Shown: positions 8,805-18,022, counted from the first letter of the stretch. The stretch: DNA of 57,789 bases from CAWUIO01 sp963922455 (GCA_963922455.1 CAWUIO010000030.1:1-57789), one strand, 5' to 3'. The notes: generated by a model not told the origin, from the sequence alone. A program made the numbers and translations.

Positions 8805-8931
8805 GGCACCTAGTCAAACATATCCCTTTGAAATAGTTTATCAAAAGGTCGCAATTTCCTTATTTTATTTATAATTACCTGCTTTCTTTATTTTGGCTCA
8901 GCCCATTCTATTGACTCTTATTTTTGTAAAT

Positions 8932-10086
8932 ATGTTTAAGTCTCTTCACCCCAGTACATCCTATTCATTTTGGTATCTAATGGGCCTTTGCGCACTTTTT
9001 AGTGCCTGTGGTGGTTCCGAAAAAGCAACCGAAGATACTCAATCACTTGCCGATTCTAGCCAAGAAGCGGCAGCCGATGTTATCCGTCTTAGCACGGATG
9101 GCATGGAAATCCCTGAAACGCTTGAAAACTTTGACCGTACCTTTACGGGTAATATCTCTGGCAAATCGGTTCAGTTTAATTTGAGAAGATACGGCTCCGA
9201 GCTGAATGGCCATTATACGGACCGCTCAGACGCGAGCCAAGTTACTTTAAAAGGAGAAATACAAGCCGATGGGGAGTATTTTCGCTTGGATGCCTTCAAT
9301 TCTCAAGGAGAAGGAATAGGCGAACTCAATGGTTACATTCGGGATAGTAATATTGTTACCGGTAAAATTACGTTTACCGACTCGGATACTGAAGATTCTT
9401 TTGAGTTAAATGAAATTGAAGAATTTCCCAGCCATAAAATTCAAATTCAAGACTTAGAAGTTAAAAAAGAATCTTACACCGGAAACCGGGCCTTGAGTAT
9501 TACCTACCCCCAGTTGATAGGCATACAAGATAATGCCATCGCTCAAAAAGTTAATCAAGATATTGAGCTCTATTTTGAGTCAGAAACGATGTTGGATAGT
9601 GTGGAGACCGTTAGCTATGATTTTAAAGAAAATGTCACCTTTGATGTGACCTTTTTTGGGAAAGACTTTGTGAGTATTTGCAAGCATCACCACCTTTCCA
9701 AAAATAATGACACCCAATTGTTTGACGACTCCCACGGGATTAATATTAATTATCAAATAGCCAAGGTCTATGAGGTGCAAGACCTCTTTAAACCCAACTC
9801 CTTAGATCAGTTGAATCAGATCATTAAAGCCCGGATAAATAAATCTTGTGGAGGAGTTTTGAGTTCAGATGAGTTGGAAGCCTGCATTTTGAAATCCAAC
9901 GAAACTACCTCTTTCTCTTTAAGTAAAGACAAAATAACCTTTCATTTGACGGAGCGTTTACCTTACCGGTACCGAGGGTGCGGTTATGTACGGATCAGTT
10001 ACAAAGATTTGGCAGGGCTTTTTAACCCCAGTGGGCCCCTACGGGAAATTCTTAAAAGAAAAGTCCCAGCGCAACAAGAAACCTAG
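8932..10086 (+). CDS. Lipoprotein with DUF4163/DUF3298-like C-terminal region
   Basis: From the ATG at 8932 the protein is 384 residues with a lipobox LFSAC, so Cys26 is probably lipidated. A low-complexity acidic linker follows, then two beta-rich parts. The first (about residues 55-150) resembles repeated 'GEIQADGEYFRLDAF' type sheets. The second (about 185-370, ALSITYPQLIGIQDNAIAQKVN through RGCGYVRISYKDLAGLF) matches the general layout of the DUF4163/DUF3298 module known from PdaC- and RsiV-like proteins. A TTG at 8893 would add 13 residues before the signal and is disfavoured. The function is unknown. It is probably anchored in the outer membrane or facing the periplasm. Confidence 0.75.
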   Translation: MFKSLHPSTSYSFWYLMGLCALFSACGGSEKATEDTQSLADSSQEAAADVIRLSTDGMEIPETLENFDRTFTGNISGKSVQFNLRRYGSELNGHYTDRSDASQVTLKGEIQADGEYFRLDAFNSQGEGIGELNGYIRDSNIVTGKITFTDSDTEDSFELNEIEEFPSHKIQIQDLEVKKESYTGNRALSITYPQLIGIQDNAIAQKVNQDIELYFESETMLDSVETVSYDFKENVTFDVTFFGKDFVSICKHHHLSKNNDTQLFDDSHGININYQIAKVYEVQDLFKPNSLDQLNQIIKARINKSCGGVLSSDELEACILKSNETTSFSLSKDKITFHLTERLPYRYRGCGYVRISYKDLAGLFNPSGPLREILKRKVPAQQET

Positions 10087-10130
10087 GAAAAAATATTCGT
10101 GAGACACACGGTAATTGTAAGATAAATCCC

Positions 10131-10138
10131 TATATTTG
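10131..10138 (+). promoter_or_regulatory. -7 element of the rplS promoter
   Basis: TATATTTG matches TAnnTTTG and would start transcription near 10145, about 23 bases before the rplS ATG. I find no clear -33 TTG at the expected distance, so this is a half-site call. Confidence 0.4.
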
Positions 10139-10167
10139 CGGTCTCCTTATAGAAAATCTCTGGAATT

Positions 10168-10524
10168 ATGGACGAGTATTTGAAGTTGGTTCAGGAAGAG
10201 TATCAGGATATCCGAAGTAAATATCCTGATTTCCAACCGGGTGACACCATCAGTGTTCACGTTAAAATTATTGAGGGTAACAAGCAACGTATCCAACAAT
10301 TTAAAGGTACGGTTTTGCAAAGACGTAACCCGAATACCAATGGGGAAACCTTTACGGTTCGGAAAATCTCAGGAAGTATAGCTGTTGAGCGAATTTTCCC
10401 GATATTGTCCCCTAATATTGACAAGATTGAGTTGTTGCGCCAGGGTGCAGTACGTAGGGCCCGTCTGTTCTACTTAAGAGGAAGAAAAGGAAAAGCGGCA
10501 CGAATCAAAGAGAAGAAGAAGTAA
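10168..10524 (+). CDS. rplS: 50S ribosomal protein L19
   Basis: This 118-residue protein sits at the interface of the 30S and 50S subunits. The signature FQPGDTISVHVKIIEGNKQRIQQFKG, the ISGSIAVERIFP segment and the basic C-terminus VRRARLFYLRGRKGKAARI are all typical and the length is normal. It appears to be transcribed alone from a promoter just upstream, with a hairpin after it, rather than within the rpsP-rimM-trmD-rplS operon found in many bacteria. Confidence 0.97.
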   Translation: MDEYLKLVQEEYQDIRSKYPDFQPGDTISVHVKIIEGNKQRIQQFKGTVLQRRNPNTNGETFTVRKISGSIAVERIFPILSPNIDKIELLRQGAVRRARLFYLRGRKGKAARIKEKKK

Positions 10525-10535
10525 TTATTTTATTA

Positions 10536-10560
10536 CGGTTTCACGTTCCCACCGAAACCG
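10536..10560 (+). terminator. Hairpin after rplS, possible weak terminator or processing site
   Basis: CGGTTTC and GAAACCG form a perfect 7-bp stem around an 11-base loop between rplS and dapF. No U-run follows, so it is not a canonical intrinsic terminator. Confidence 0.35.
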
Positions 10561-10584
10561 GATCCACCATAAATTCGGCGCTTT

Positions 10585-11367
10585 ATGTCCGAAGTAACGT
10601 TCTATAAGTACCAAGGTACTGGGAATGACTTTATCTTGATTGATAATCGGGATCGGGTTTTCCCACTTACCAATGATGACCTCATCCGTACCATGTGCCA
10701 CCGACGCTTTGGTATTGGGGCAGATGGCTTTATTGCCATTCAAAAAGAGGAAGGCTTTGACTTCCGCATGATTTACTTTAATTCAGATGGACGAGAAGGT
10801 TCTATGTGCGGAAATGGCGGGCGATGTGCTGTCAAATTTGCTCAATCTCTGGGTTTGGTAGATACAAGCACCAATTTTATAGCCGTAGATGGGGAGCACG
10901 AAGCGCGTATCGAGCAAGATATGATCTTTGTTAAGATGGGCCTCCTTACCCCTATCCGGGCCGGTCAAGGGTTTCACTACTTAAATACTGGCTCCCCCCA
11001 CCACGTGCAAATCGTTGAAGGTCTAAACACCATTGATGTAGCCGAAAAAGGCCGAGAAATTCGCTATTCGGATTTATACCGCTCAGAAGGAATTAACGTG
11101 AATTTTGTGGAGCAAATTGGGCGGCAACACCTGTATGTCAGGACCTATGAACGAGGGGTTGAAGATGAAACGTACTCCTGTGGCACGGGGGTTACGGCGG
11201 CCGCATTGATTTGTGGTATGCTAGGCATGAATAGCCCAGTACAAGTAAAAACCCACGGAGGTAATCTAAAGGTTAGCTTCAAAAGGGCCGGTCGTAACAA
11301 TTTTGAGGATATTTTTCTTGCTGGACCGGCCGATTTTGTATTTAAAGGAACTTACCGTATTTCTTAA
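10585..11367 (+). CDS. dapF: Diaminopimelate epimerase
   Basis: DapF interconverts LL- and meso-diaminopimelate, feeding lysine and peptidoglycan synthesis. Both halves of the PLP-independent active site are visible: Cys75 in SMCGNGGRC and Cys199 in SCGTGVTA. The N-terminal YQGTGNDFILID motif and the 260-residue length are normal. It follows rplS by 60 bases and may be read from the same promoter. Its TAA stop overlaps the stop of the convergent desulfurase gene within the palindrome TTAA. Confidence 0.97.
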   Translation: MSEVTFYKYQGTGNDFILIDNRDRVFPLTNDDLIRTMCHRRFGIGADGFIAIQKEEGFDFRMIYFNSDGREGSMCGNGGRCAVKFAQSLGLVDTSTNFIAVDGEHEARIEQDMIFVKMGLLTPIRAGQGFHYLNTGSPHHVQIVEGLNTIDVAEKGREIRYSDLYRSEGINVNFVEQIGRQHLYVRTYERGVEDETYSCGTGVTAAALICGMLGMNSPVQVKTHGGNLKVSFKRAGRNNFEDIFLAGPADFVFKGTYRIS

Positions 11368-12512
11368 TTCGCTACGGCCACTCCTTTGTACAGATCTTCT
11401 AATACTTGTATTACATAATCAATCTCTTCTTGGGTATTTTCCCTACCAAAAGAGAAGCGTATGGATGCTCGTCCAGGATCTATTCCTAAACTAGTCAATA
11501 CGTGAGAACCTCCTTTGGCCCCACTCGTACAAGCACTTCCTCCGGATGCCGATATATTTTGAATATCCAAGTTTAGTAAAACCATATCACTAAAGTCGGC
11601 TGGAGGAAAACATACATTGAGAATGGTACAGGCGCTGTTTTCACAATCATCCGAATTACCATTAAAGCTGACATCCGGTATGCGTCTTTTTAACTCATCC
11701 CGCATGTACCTTTTAAGGTTTACGATGTACTCGTGATTTTTATCCATCTCCTCGTAAACAATCTCCAGGGCCTTGGCCATGCCCACGATTCCATAGACGT
11801 TTTCTGTGCCTCCTCTCATATTTCGTTCTTGCGCTCCCCCTTGAATGAGAGGGCTAATGCCACCGTGGCTACGGATGTAAATAAACCCTACTCCTTTAGG
11901 ACCGTGAAATTTGTGCGCTGCCCCAATAAGAAAATCTAAAGGAAGTTCTTGCACATCCATGCGCATATGCCCGAGGCTTTGGACGGTATCACAATGATAC
12001 ATGGCCCCATACGTTTTGCATAATTCACCAATTCGGTGAATATCGTTTATGTGACCAATTTCATTATTGATATGCATCAAGGAAACTATGGTTTTAGGAT
12101 TTTCTTTAAGCAAGTTTTCTAAATGCTCATAATCCAAGAAACCTTTGGAGTCTACTTTAAGCAGGCTTAATTTAATTTTTCCTTCCTTTTCCAAACGTTC
12201 AAGCGGATGCAACACCGCATGGTGTTCTAAGGGGCTCGTGATGGCATGCGAGATCTTCAAGCTTTCAATCGTACTTTGCAGGGCAAAATTGTTAGCTTCT
12301 GTGCCTCCGGAGGTAAAGAATATCTCCGAAGGGGCCGCATTGATTAATTTAGCTATGGTTTTACGGGCCCGTTCTATGGCTGCCCGTACTTCTCTACCAT
12401 GCGAATGGATAGAAGAAGGGTTCCCATAATTATTTTGCAGAAAAGGGAGCATTGCATCCAGTACCCGGGAATCCAGAGAGGTAGTGGCAGCATTATCCAA
12501 ATATACTCGCAT
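11364..12512 (-). CDS. Cysteine desulfurase (NifS/IscS family)
   Basis: This fold type I PLP enzyme of 382 residues releases sulfur from cysteine for Fe-S clusters or thiolation. Visible motifs are YLDNAATT, GNPSSIHSHG, the SGGTEANN turn, the PLP lysine in SAHKFHGPKGVGFIY and the sulfur-accepting cysteine in the short group I-type loop SASGGSACTSG. The class I loop places it with NifS/IscS rather than SufS. No scaffold gene is adjacent, so its sulfur acceptor is unknown. It lies 12 bases downstream of the mutase gene on the same strand and is likely cotranscribed with it. Confidence 0.93.
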   Translation of the reverse strand: MRVYLDNAATTSLDSRVLDAMLPFLQNNYGNPSSIHSHGREVRAAIERARKTIAKLINAAPSEIFFTSGGTEANNFALQSTIESLKISHAITSPLEHHAVLHPLERLEKEGKIKLSLLKVDSKGFLDYEHLENLLKENPKTIVSLMHINNEIGHINDIHRIGELCKTYGAMYHCDTVQSLGHMRMDVQELPLDFLIGAAHKFHGPKGVGFIYIRSHGGISPLIQGGAQERNMRGGTENVYGIVGMAKALEIVYEEMDKNHEYIVNLKRYMRDELKRRIPDVSFNGNSDDCENSACTILNVCFPPADFSDMVLLNLDIQNISASGGSACTSGAKGGSHVLTSLGIDPGRASIRFSFGRENTQEEIDYVIQVLEDLYKGVAVAN

Positions 12513-12524
12513 AGGTTTACCGAT

Positions 12525-13910
12525 TTATTGACTGATGACTTCTTTGATATCTTCTATGAGTTTATTGGCCAAGGCTTGGGCTTTGGGGCTGGAGTCGGCT
12601 TCGGAATAAATACGAATAATGGGCTCAGTATTCGACTTTCTTAAGTGCACCCAGGCTTCATCAAACTCAATTTTGAGCCCATCTATGGTGGTGTGGGGCT
12701 GGTGTTGGTACTTTTCTCGTATTTTATCTAAAATTTTATCCAAATCCAAATCGGCGGTTAAAGGTATTTTATTTTTGGATATTTCGTATTTTGGGTAGCT
12801 GGCGCGAAGGCGCGAGGCTGTCATATCCTTATGGGCTAGATGAGATAAGAAAAGGGCCACGCCAATGAGAGCATCCCGTCCATAATGGAGTTCAGGGTAG
12901 ATAATTCCTCCGTTTCCTTCTCCACCAATTACGGAGTTAACTTCTTTCATCTTAGCTACGACATTTACCTCTCCCACGGCTGAAGCGTGATAGGTCTGGC
13001 CCGCTTTTTCGGTTACATCCCGCAAGGCCCTGGTTGAGGAAAGATTGGAAACGGTTGGGCCAGATTTATGTTCTAAGACATAATCGGCTACGGCCACCAA
13101 GGTATATTCTTCGCCAAACATTTCGCCGTCTTCACACACAAAAGCCAAGCGGTCAACATCCGGATCTACCACTATTCCGAGGTCATAATTTCCTTTTTCC
13201 AAAACCGAGGCAATATCTTGAAGGTTTTCTGCCAAAGGCTCCGGGTTGTGAGGGAACTGGCCATTAGGCTCACAGTATAAACGATTGATTTCATCTACTC
13301 CCAGCGCTTCTAAAAGTTTAGGGATAGCGAGGCCACCCGAGGAATTGACCGCATCTACCACGACTTTGAAGTTGCGGGACCGAATGGCTTCTACATCTAC
13401 CAACTCATTGGCAAGAATAAGCTCGATATGCGTATCTAGATAGTCGTCTCTTTCTTCTAGTTTTCCTACCTTATTGGATTCAGCAAAGGTAAAATCGTCG
13501 GTTTGGGCTAGGTCAAGGACGGTTTGGCTTTGTTCTTTGCTTAAAAACTCACCTGCTTCATTAAGAAGTTTTAAGGCATTCCATTGAATAGGGTTATGAC
13601 TCGCCGAAAGGATAATCCCACCCCCAGCAGATTCACGGGGGACGGCTATTTCTACGGTTGGGGTCGTGCTTAAGCCTAAATCTACCACATCAATGCCAAG
13701 GGCCATTAAGGTAGAACGTACCAATTCTCCCACGAAGCCTCCTGAGGGCCGGGCGTCCCGGCCCAATACCACCTTAGGTTGACGGCCACTGCTTAATATC
13801 CAGCTTCCATAAGCGGATGTGAATTTTACGATATCAATGGGGCTTAGTGTATCTCCGGGCTTTCCTCCCAAAGTACCGCGTATCCCGGAAATAGATTTGA
13901 TTAAGGTCAT
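12525..13910 (-). CDS. glmM: Phosphoglucosamine mutase (GlmM-like)
   Basis: The protein has 461 residues of the alpha-D-phosphohexomutase family and is placed with GlmM, which makes glucosamine-1-P for UDP-GlcNAc. The phosphoserine loop SASHNPIQWNALKLLNEAGEFL, the Mg loop DPDVDRLA, the sugar loop GGEGNGGIIYP and the C-terminal phosphate loop RKSNTEPIIRIYSEA are all present. The substrate cannot be settled from motifs alone, and a phosphomannomutase role is the main alternative. It is the first gene of a pair with the cysteine desulfurase. Confidence 0.85.
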   Translation of the reverse strand: MTLIKSISGIRGTLGGKPGDTLSPIDIVKFTSAYGSWILSSGRQPKVVLGRDARPSGGFVGELVRSTLMALGIDVVDLGLSTTPTVEIAVPRESAGGGIILSASHNPIQWNALKLLNEAGEFLSKEQSQTVLDLAQTDDFTFAESNKVGKLEERDDYLDTHIELILANELVDVEAIRSRNFKVVVDAVNSSGGLAIPKLLEALGVDEINRLYCEPNGQFPHNPEPLAENLQDIASVLEKGNYDLGIVVDPDVDRLAFVCEDGEMFGEEYTLVAVADYVLEHKSGPTVSNLSSTRALRDVTEKAGQTYHASAVGEVNVVAKMKEVNSVIGGEGNGGIIYPELHYGRDALIGVALFLSHLAHKDMTASRLRASYPKYEISKNKIPLTADLDLDKILDKIREKYQHQPHTTIDGLKIEFDEAWVHLRKSNTEPIIRIYSEADSSPKAQALANKLIEDIKEVISQ

Positions 13911-13941
13911 AGGATCAAATATTGCTGAGGAAAAAATAAGG

Positions 13942-13968
13942 AAAAAGCCGGGCCTAAGCCCAGCCTTT
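13942..13968 (-). terminator. Intrinsic terminator of the NqrM-like gene
   Basis: On the minus strand AAGGCTGGGC and GCCCGGCTT pair with one bulged G around a TTAG loop, and a run of T follows. It lies 28 bases beyond the stop at 13996 and just ahead of glmM. Confidence 0.7.
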
Positions 13969-13995
13969 GGTATAAAAATTTAATGAATGTTTTAA

Positions 13996-14211
13996 TTAAC
14001 GAGCGATTTCTGGAAAGTCTTGAGGCGTGCTTTCGTTTTCACACGATCCCACACTCTGTCCACATACACCACATACACCATTTTGGTTTAAGGTGGCATT
14101 TTGAGAGGCGCAAGTACCCGTTAAGGGCTTTCCTTTGATCAACAAGCCTACACTCATAAGTAATACAAAGGCGCTTACGCCAGCCAAAGATAAAATTAGG
14201 GTCAGTGCCAT
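13996..14211 (-). CDS. Small membrane protein resembling NqrM
   Basis: The 71-residue protein has one N-terminal membrane helix (residues 3-25), then KGKPLTGTC and a cysteine-rich tail with CGVCG and a further Cys near residue 57. This arrangement resembles NqrM (DUF539), the maturation factor that helps load iron into the Na+-translocating NADH:quinone reductase. No nqr or apbE gene is nearby, and the spacing of the cysteines is longer than in the classical family, so this is a tentative family call. It appears monocistronic with its own terminator. Confidence 0.55.
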   Translation of the reverse strand: MALTLILSLAGVSAFVLLMSVGLLIKGKPLTGTCASQNATLNQNGVCGVCGQSVGSCENESTPQDFPEIAR

Positions 14212-14331
14212 ATGTTTTTTTTATTTTAGAACACTGTAAATTCTAAGCTAGTTTCTTACTAACAATGGGCAATATTACGAAGAAAACCTGAGCAAGAAAA
14301 GCTATAAAGTGGCTAAAAAACACTTCATCAT

Positions 14332-14462
14332 GGCTGAGGGATAGAGCGGCCTGTTTGAGCCCGCCGCAGGATGGTGGGTTGGCCGGCGAGTAGCGATAGC
14401 CCGACCCCGGCCAAAACCGAATGGACAAGAGGCTTAAGGGATGTTAGGCCGGGGGCAGCTCC
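14332..14462 (+). repeat. Dispersed structured element, copy B
   Basis: This is a GGCTG / CAGCC-type copy with the inner stem CCCCGGCC / GGCCGGGG and the conserved GAGTAGCGATAGCCCG block. It lies between two divergent genes in the 14212-14645 gap. The AT-rich remainder before 14646 shows no exact promoter match. Confidence 0.88.
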
Positions 14463-14645
14463 AATTTACCTAGAAAAGGGTTTTTCGGCTAAAAAATGTG
14501 ACCAAATGTCGAGTTTTATATCATAAGTTTATCTGAAGGTTTTTAGAAATAAAAATTCTTGGTAAATTCAAGAAAATTTAACAAAAAAAGAGGGAATAGA
14601 AGCCTAAACGTGGGTTCTTTCCCAGGCATTTAACAATCCTAGCTT

Positions 14646-15620
14646 ATGAATCCCTGGTCTTTATTTTTTAGTGTAATTCTAGTTTTGTGGATTACCCTTG
14701 GATCTTGGTTATATACTTGCCAATACATGCAATTATGCACAAACTTAAATACCCACAGTCCTGTCTCTGATGCTCAAGGTCACTCGCCAGACCCAAAAGA
14801 GAAAAAAACGGAGCCAGCCGAAGGCTTTACCGTTCGGTATAAGGACCAAACCGTGTATAAGATGAATCACTTCCTTAACTATAAAAAAGGGGATAGCCTT
14901 CCTCAGCAAGTTGAAGACCAAGAGAGCCTTTTGACAACGGTCAAATCCTATCTGGACAAAAACCCCAGCCAATCACTTACCATTTTTGGATATTTTCAGC
15001 CCGAAGAAGAAGACTCGATGATGGGCTGGAAACGGGCTCTTTATTTCCAAAATTTATTGAGGGCCCAAGGGGCTAAAAGCGAACAAGTTAGGTTGTCAAC
15101 CTATGGTAAAAAATTAGAATCGGATGAGGAAGGATTTTTGAAAAATGGCTTGCTCATGGCAATCCAAGATATAGAAAGCCCCACCCCCGATGATTCTACA
15201 AGTAAGGAAGAGGAAGAGAAACCGGCTGAGAATGCCAAGGCAAATGTTTCCGAGTTTACAGAGGCTGAGCTGAAACTCATCAGGCAGAAACATCTTATTA
15301 ATTTCCCATACCGAGTTTCTCACGTAAGGCCTTCGCCTGAAGACCAAGCCTTTTTAGATTTAGTAGCCCGTTATTTAAAGAGTAAACCCGAAATAAAAGT
15401 CCTTTTAGTAGGGCATACCGATAATACTGGCGATGATGAAAAAAATATAAAACTGGGTCTTCAAAGAGCCAATTTTGTGGCTGATATCTTGGAGCGCCAA
15501 GGCATTTCTAAAAATCGGATCACTACCCGTTCTGAAGGGGCCAAACAGCCTCTCTACAACAACGATACTGAAAGCAATCGACAAAAAAACCGACGGGTTG
15601 AGATCACCCTACAATCTTAA
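14646..15620 (+). CDS. OmpA-family peptidoglycan-binding protein with an N-terminal anchor
   Basis: The 324-residue protein has a single N-terminal hydrophobic helix (about residues 5-25), suggesting an inner membrane anchor or uncleaved signal. A degenerate OmpA-like unit follows (about 70-165, with SYLDKNPSQSLTIFGYF). After an acidic linker comes a complete OmpA C-terminal domain (about 215-322). The peptidoglycan-contact motif VGHTDNTGDDEKNIKLGLQRA and the terminal NRQKNRRVEITL are clear. It probably tethers the envelope to the wall. The next gene starts 12 bases later and is likely cotranscribed. Confidence 0.85.
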   Translation: MNPWSLFFSVILVLWITLGSWLYTCQYMQLCTNLNTHSPVSDAQGHSPDPKEKKTEPAEGFTVRYKDQTVYKMNHFLNYKKGDSLPQQVEDQESLLTTVKSYLDKNPSQSLTIFGYFQPEEEDSMMGWKRALYFQNLLRAQGAKSEQVRLSTYGKKLESDEEGFLKNGLLMAIQDIESPTPDDSTSKEEEEKPAENAKANVSEFTEAELKLIRQKHLINFPYRVSHVRPSPEDQAFLDLVARYLKSKPEIKVLLVGHTDNTGDDEKNIKLGLQRANFVADILERQGISKNRITTRSEGAKQPLYNNDTESNRQKNRRVEITLQS

Positions 15621-15632
15621 TCTTAACAAACT

Positions 15633-16301
15633 ATGAGCTTTACAACTGCTGTATTATTATCGATTTTATTTTTATTAGTAGCGGCAATTTTAGGGGGACT
15701 AATTGTGTACTTTTGGGTTTCAAAAGGATTACAAAGATCGCATGGAGACCACGAAAAACTTGCCCTACAAAATAGCCGCCTTGAGAGAGAGCTAAGCGAT
15801 CTACGGGCCAATCAAGCGGCGATGGCCAATCACGAAGAAAATTTACGTACGATAGAGGAGCTGGAGATTAAACTTCATAAAACCCAAGAGGCTTGCTCAA
15901 AAGAAAAAGAGAAATTAGAAGCTGAGCTTTCTGCCTTGAAAACGCAAATCGCTCCGGTAAGTTCGCACGATGCCGACGACGACGACAGCCGGCCGGCTAC
16001 TGGGGCCACTCAAGACAAACGCCGCCAAGCCTTAGAAAAAATCAAAGAAAAAGCTAAAAGTTTTGATTATACCAATATCGGAACTGCCAAACAGGACGAA
16101 AAAGATGACTTGAAGATCATTAGCGGTATTGGGCCTTTTATAGAAGAAAAACTCAATGCTTTGGGTATATTTACGTTTGCTCAGATTTCAAAATTTACGG
16201 CCAAAGACGTAGAACAGGTTACCGATGCCATTGAGTTTTTTCCCGGCCGTATTGAGCGGGACGACTGGATTAAACAGGCGAATGAGTTGGTAAAAAAATA
16301 A
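15633..16301 (+). CDS. Membrane-anchored coiled-coil protein with C-terminal helix-hairpin-helix domain
   Basis: The 222 residues comprise an N-terminal membrane helix (4-30), a long charged coiled coil (about 35-110), a linker, and a C-terminal domain of about 65 residues. That domain begins DDLKIISGIGPFIEEKLNALGIFTFAQISKFT, a helix-hairpin-helix fold seen in proteins annotated as 'flap endonuclease-like' or in ribosomal L21-associated extensions. Catalytic residues of nucleases are not evident, so binding rather than cutting is the safer reading. It pairs with the OmpA gene upstream, and the two may form an envelope complex. Confidence 0.7.
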   Translation: MSFTTAVLLSILFLLVAAILGGLIVYFWVSKGLQRSHGDHEKLALQNSRLERELSDLRANQAAMANHEENLRTIEELEIKLHKTQEACSKEKEKLEAELSALKTQIAPVSSHDADDDDSRPATGATQDKRRQALEKIKEKAKSFDYTNIGTAKQDEKDDLKIISGIGPFIEEKLNALGIFTFAQISKFTAKDVEQVTDAIEFFPGRIERDDWIKQANELVKK

Positions 16302-16302
16302 G

Positions 16303-17451
16303 TTAAAGTTGCTCCAAAACTTTGCTAGCAAGTTCTTCTCCAATTTCGGAGCCAATAGCCACTCCCATCCCATTAAGACCGGTACCCGCCCAAACTCCGG
16401 GGCCCGCTTGTAGGATGGGGGTTTCTTGTTGGGGATGAAAGCCCATAATCCCAGACCACCAGTGCTCCACTTGGAGAGGAGACTTGGGGTAAATCATGTG
16501 CTGCAACTTGTATAGCAGGTCTTCCTTTATTTTGGGGTTAATGCCAAACGTTTCCGTATTTTCCCCTTCAAAATCTAAATTTCTACCTCCTCCCAGTATA
16601 ATGCGGTTTTGATAATTACGAAAATAGTAATAGCCCTCATCGTAATGAAAAGTCCCCTGGAAACCTAGTTGAGGGATTTCTTCGGTGGCCAAAACCAAGC
16701 CCCTTCCGGGTTGAGGAGCTTTTTCGCCCAAAAAACGTTGACTGAAGGCATTGGTAGCGAGTACTACCTGTCTAGCTTGTAAAAAGAGGCTTTCTTGTCC
16801 TTGGAGGGCCACGCATCTTATACCCACTTTGGGCCCGGCACTTTCTGGATGAACCGCGTGCACCTCAGCTCCACTTGTATACAATAAACCTCGACTTTGC
16901 CCGTACAAGCGTAGGGCTTGAAGCATGCGGGCTGGATCTATCTGTCCTTCCAAGGGGTTAAAAACCAAGGCTTTGATAAGCTCTGGGTTAAAGCCAAACT
17001 CCGAAATCTGGGCATTGCGTAGCTGAAAAACCTCTTGATTAAAGTAAGGGTGTAGGAAAGCATTCACCCGATCTAATTCCTCTAGATAGTTTAATTGACT
17101 AGCTTCTAGTAGCTCGTAGCCCCCCCAATTGTGGTAATCCAAAGCCGTATGGCCCAATCGATTTTCTAACCTTTTTAAGCCCTGCCAACGTTTTTGGATG
17201 GTAGCCATGACAGGTTTTTCCCCGTGCTGTTTGATATCCCGGATTATTTCAGACAAGCTACCAAAACAAGCAAAACCGGCATTTTTGGTACTGGCTCCTT
17301 GAGAGAAGATACCTCTTTCTACTAGCATGACCCGCAAGCGAGGCGCTTTCTCTAATAAGGACGCAGCCGTAGAAAGGCCTACGATTCCCCCACCTACGAT
17401 AATACAATCGTATTGGAGGTAGTTATTTTTTTCCCAAAAGCTTAGTTCCAT
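16303..17451 (-). CDS. FAD-dependent oxidoreductase of the DAO family
   Basis: The 382-residue protein is a glycine/D-amino acid oxidase-like flavoenzyme. The dinucleotide-binding motif DCIIVGGGIVGLSTAASLLE starts near residue 15, followed by ERGIFSQGASTKNAGFACFGS, where the histidine or cysteine that binds FAD covalently in some members is not obvious. The C-terminal flavin contact is GVWAGTGLNGMGVAIGSEIGEELA. The substrate cannot be deduced. The gene converges on the preceding coiled-coil gene with a single base between the stops. Its upstream region to 17660 shows no gene. Confidence 0.85.
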   Translation of the reverse strand: MELSFWEKNNYLQYDCIIVGGGIVGLSTAASLLEKAPRLRVMLVERGIFSQGASTKNAGFACFGSLSEIIRDIKQHGEKPVMATIQKRWQGLKRLENRLGHTALDYHNWGGYELLEASQLNYLEELDRVNAFLHPYFNQEVFQLRNAQISEFGFNPELIKALVFNPLEGQIDPARMLQALRLYGQSRGLLYTSGAEVHAVHPESAGPKVGIRCVALQGQESLFLQARQVVLATNAFSQRFLGEKAPQPGRGLVLATEEIPQLGFQGTFHYDEGYYYFRNYQNRIILGGGRNLDFEGENTETFGINPKIKEDLLYKLQHMIYPKSPLQVEHWWSGIMGFHPQQETPILQAGPGVWAGTGLNGMGVAIGSEIGEELASKVLEQL

Positions 17452-17659
17452 TCAGCTGATTTTTTATCCCAATATCTTTGCAATTTGGCTTTTGAAGAGG
17501 GATTTTCCAAAGGGGGCGTTTCCTTGGCTTGCCAGGTGACAAGGCCTATACGTGAGGAGGCTTTAGGATACACGTGGGGCCCAGCCACTTTATCCCTCTT
17601 GAATATACTAATTATCCAGTGAGTAGGGGAGAAAGAGGAGGGGAGGAGTAGAAGAAAGC

Positions 17660-17689
17660 AAAAAAGGGTGGATAAATACCCAACCCTTT
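17660..17689 (-). terminator. Intrinsic terminator of the gene at 17699
   Basis: On the minus strand AAAGGGT-T-GG pairs with CCACCCTTT around a short AT-rich loop and is followed by a T run, 10 bases past the stop codon. Confidence 0.7.
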
Positions 17690-17698
17690 CCAGTAAAA

Positions 17699-18022
17699 TT
17701 AAACAATTCCAGCTTTGTGAAGCGGGTGGTCATTTTTTGCCAATTTGTCGTCATCTGGAGTAGCTACTTGCACTTTGATGCCGTAGACTTCCATAAATAA
17801 CTTCTCAAAAGTGTCCACGTGCATGTTTCCGTTGATAATAAGTTCGCCAGTTTTTTCGGCGGCATCCTCATCTCGAATCGATGCTAATGTAGCATCATCA
17901 TCGGAGAAGTGGGCCCCGTGGTGGGTTCCTTTGTAAACACGTAAGGTGGCATTAAAGACCTCTTTAAATTGTTCTCTAAGCGTTCCTACGTGCATGCGAC
18001 CGCTAACTCGAATATCGCTCAT
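17699..18022 (-). CDS. Small cytoplasmic protein made of two tandem related repeats
   Basis: I do not know a function. From ATG 18022 the product is 107 residues. The first half (about 4-48, RVSGRMHVGTLREQFKEVF with SDDDATLASI) and the second (about 61-104, IINGNMHVDTFEKLFMEVYG with AKNDHPLHKA) share the pattern [IV]xGxMHVxTxxxxFxEV followed by a short [V]-x-V-Y/A strand and a D-rich loop, so the protein is an internal duplication. It has no signal or membrane segment and is rich in Asp/Glu. Upstream codons to 18073 are hydrophobic and probably not translated. It ends at a good terminator, so it is a stand-alone gene. Confidence 0.7.
   Translation of the reverse strand: MSDIRVSGRMHVGTLREQFKEVFNATLRVYKGTHHGAHFSDDDATLASIRDEDAAEKTGELIINGNMHVDTFEKLFMEVYGIKVQVATPDDDKLAKNDHPLHKAGIV

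Noticed and set aside
17473..17480. TATCTTTG on the plus strand, a perfect -7 element.
   Set aside because: No plus-strand gene follows within 800 bases and no -33 box is present.
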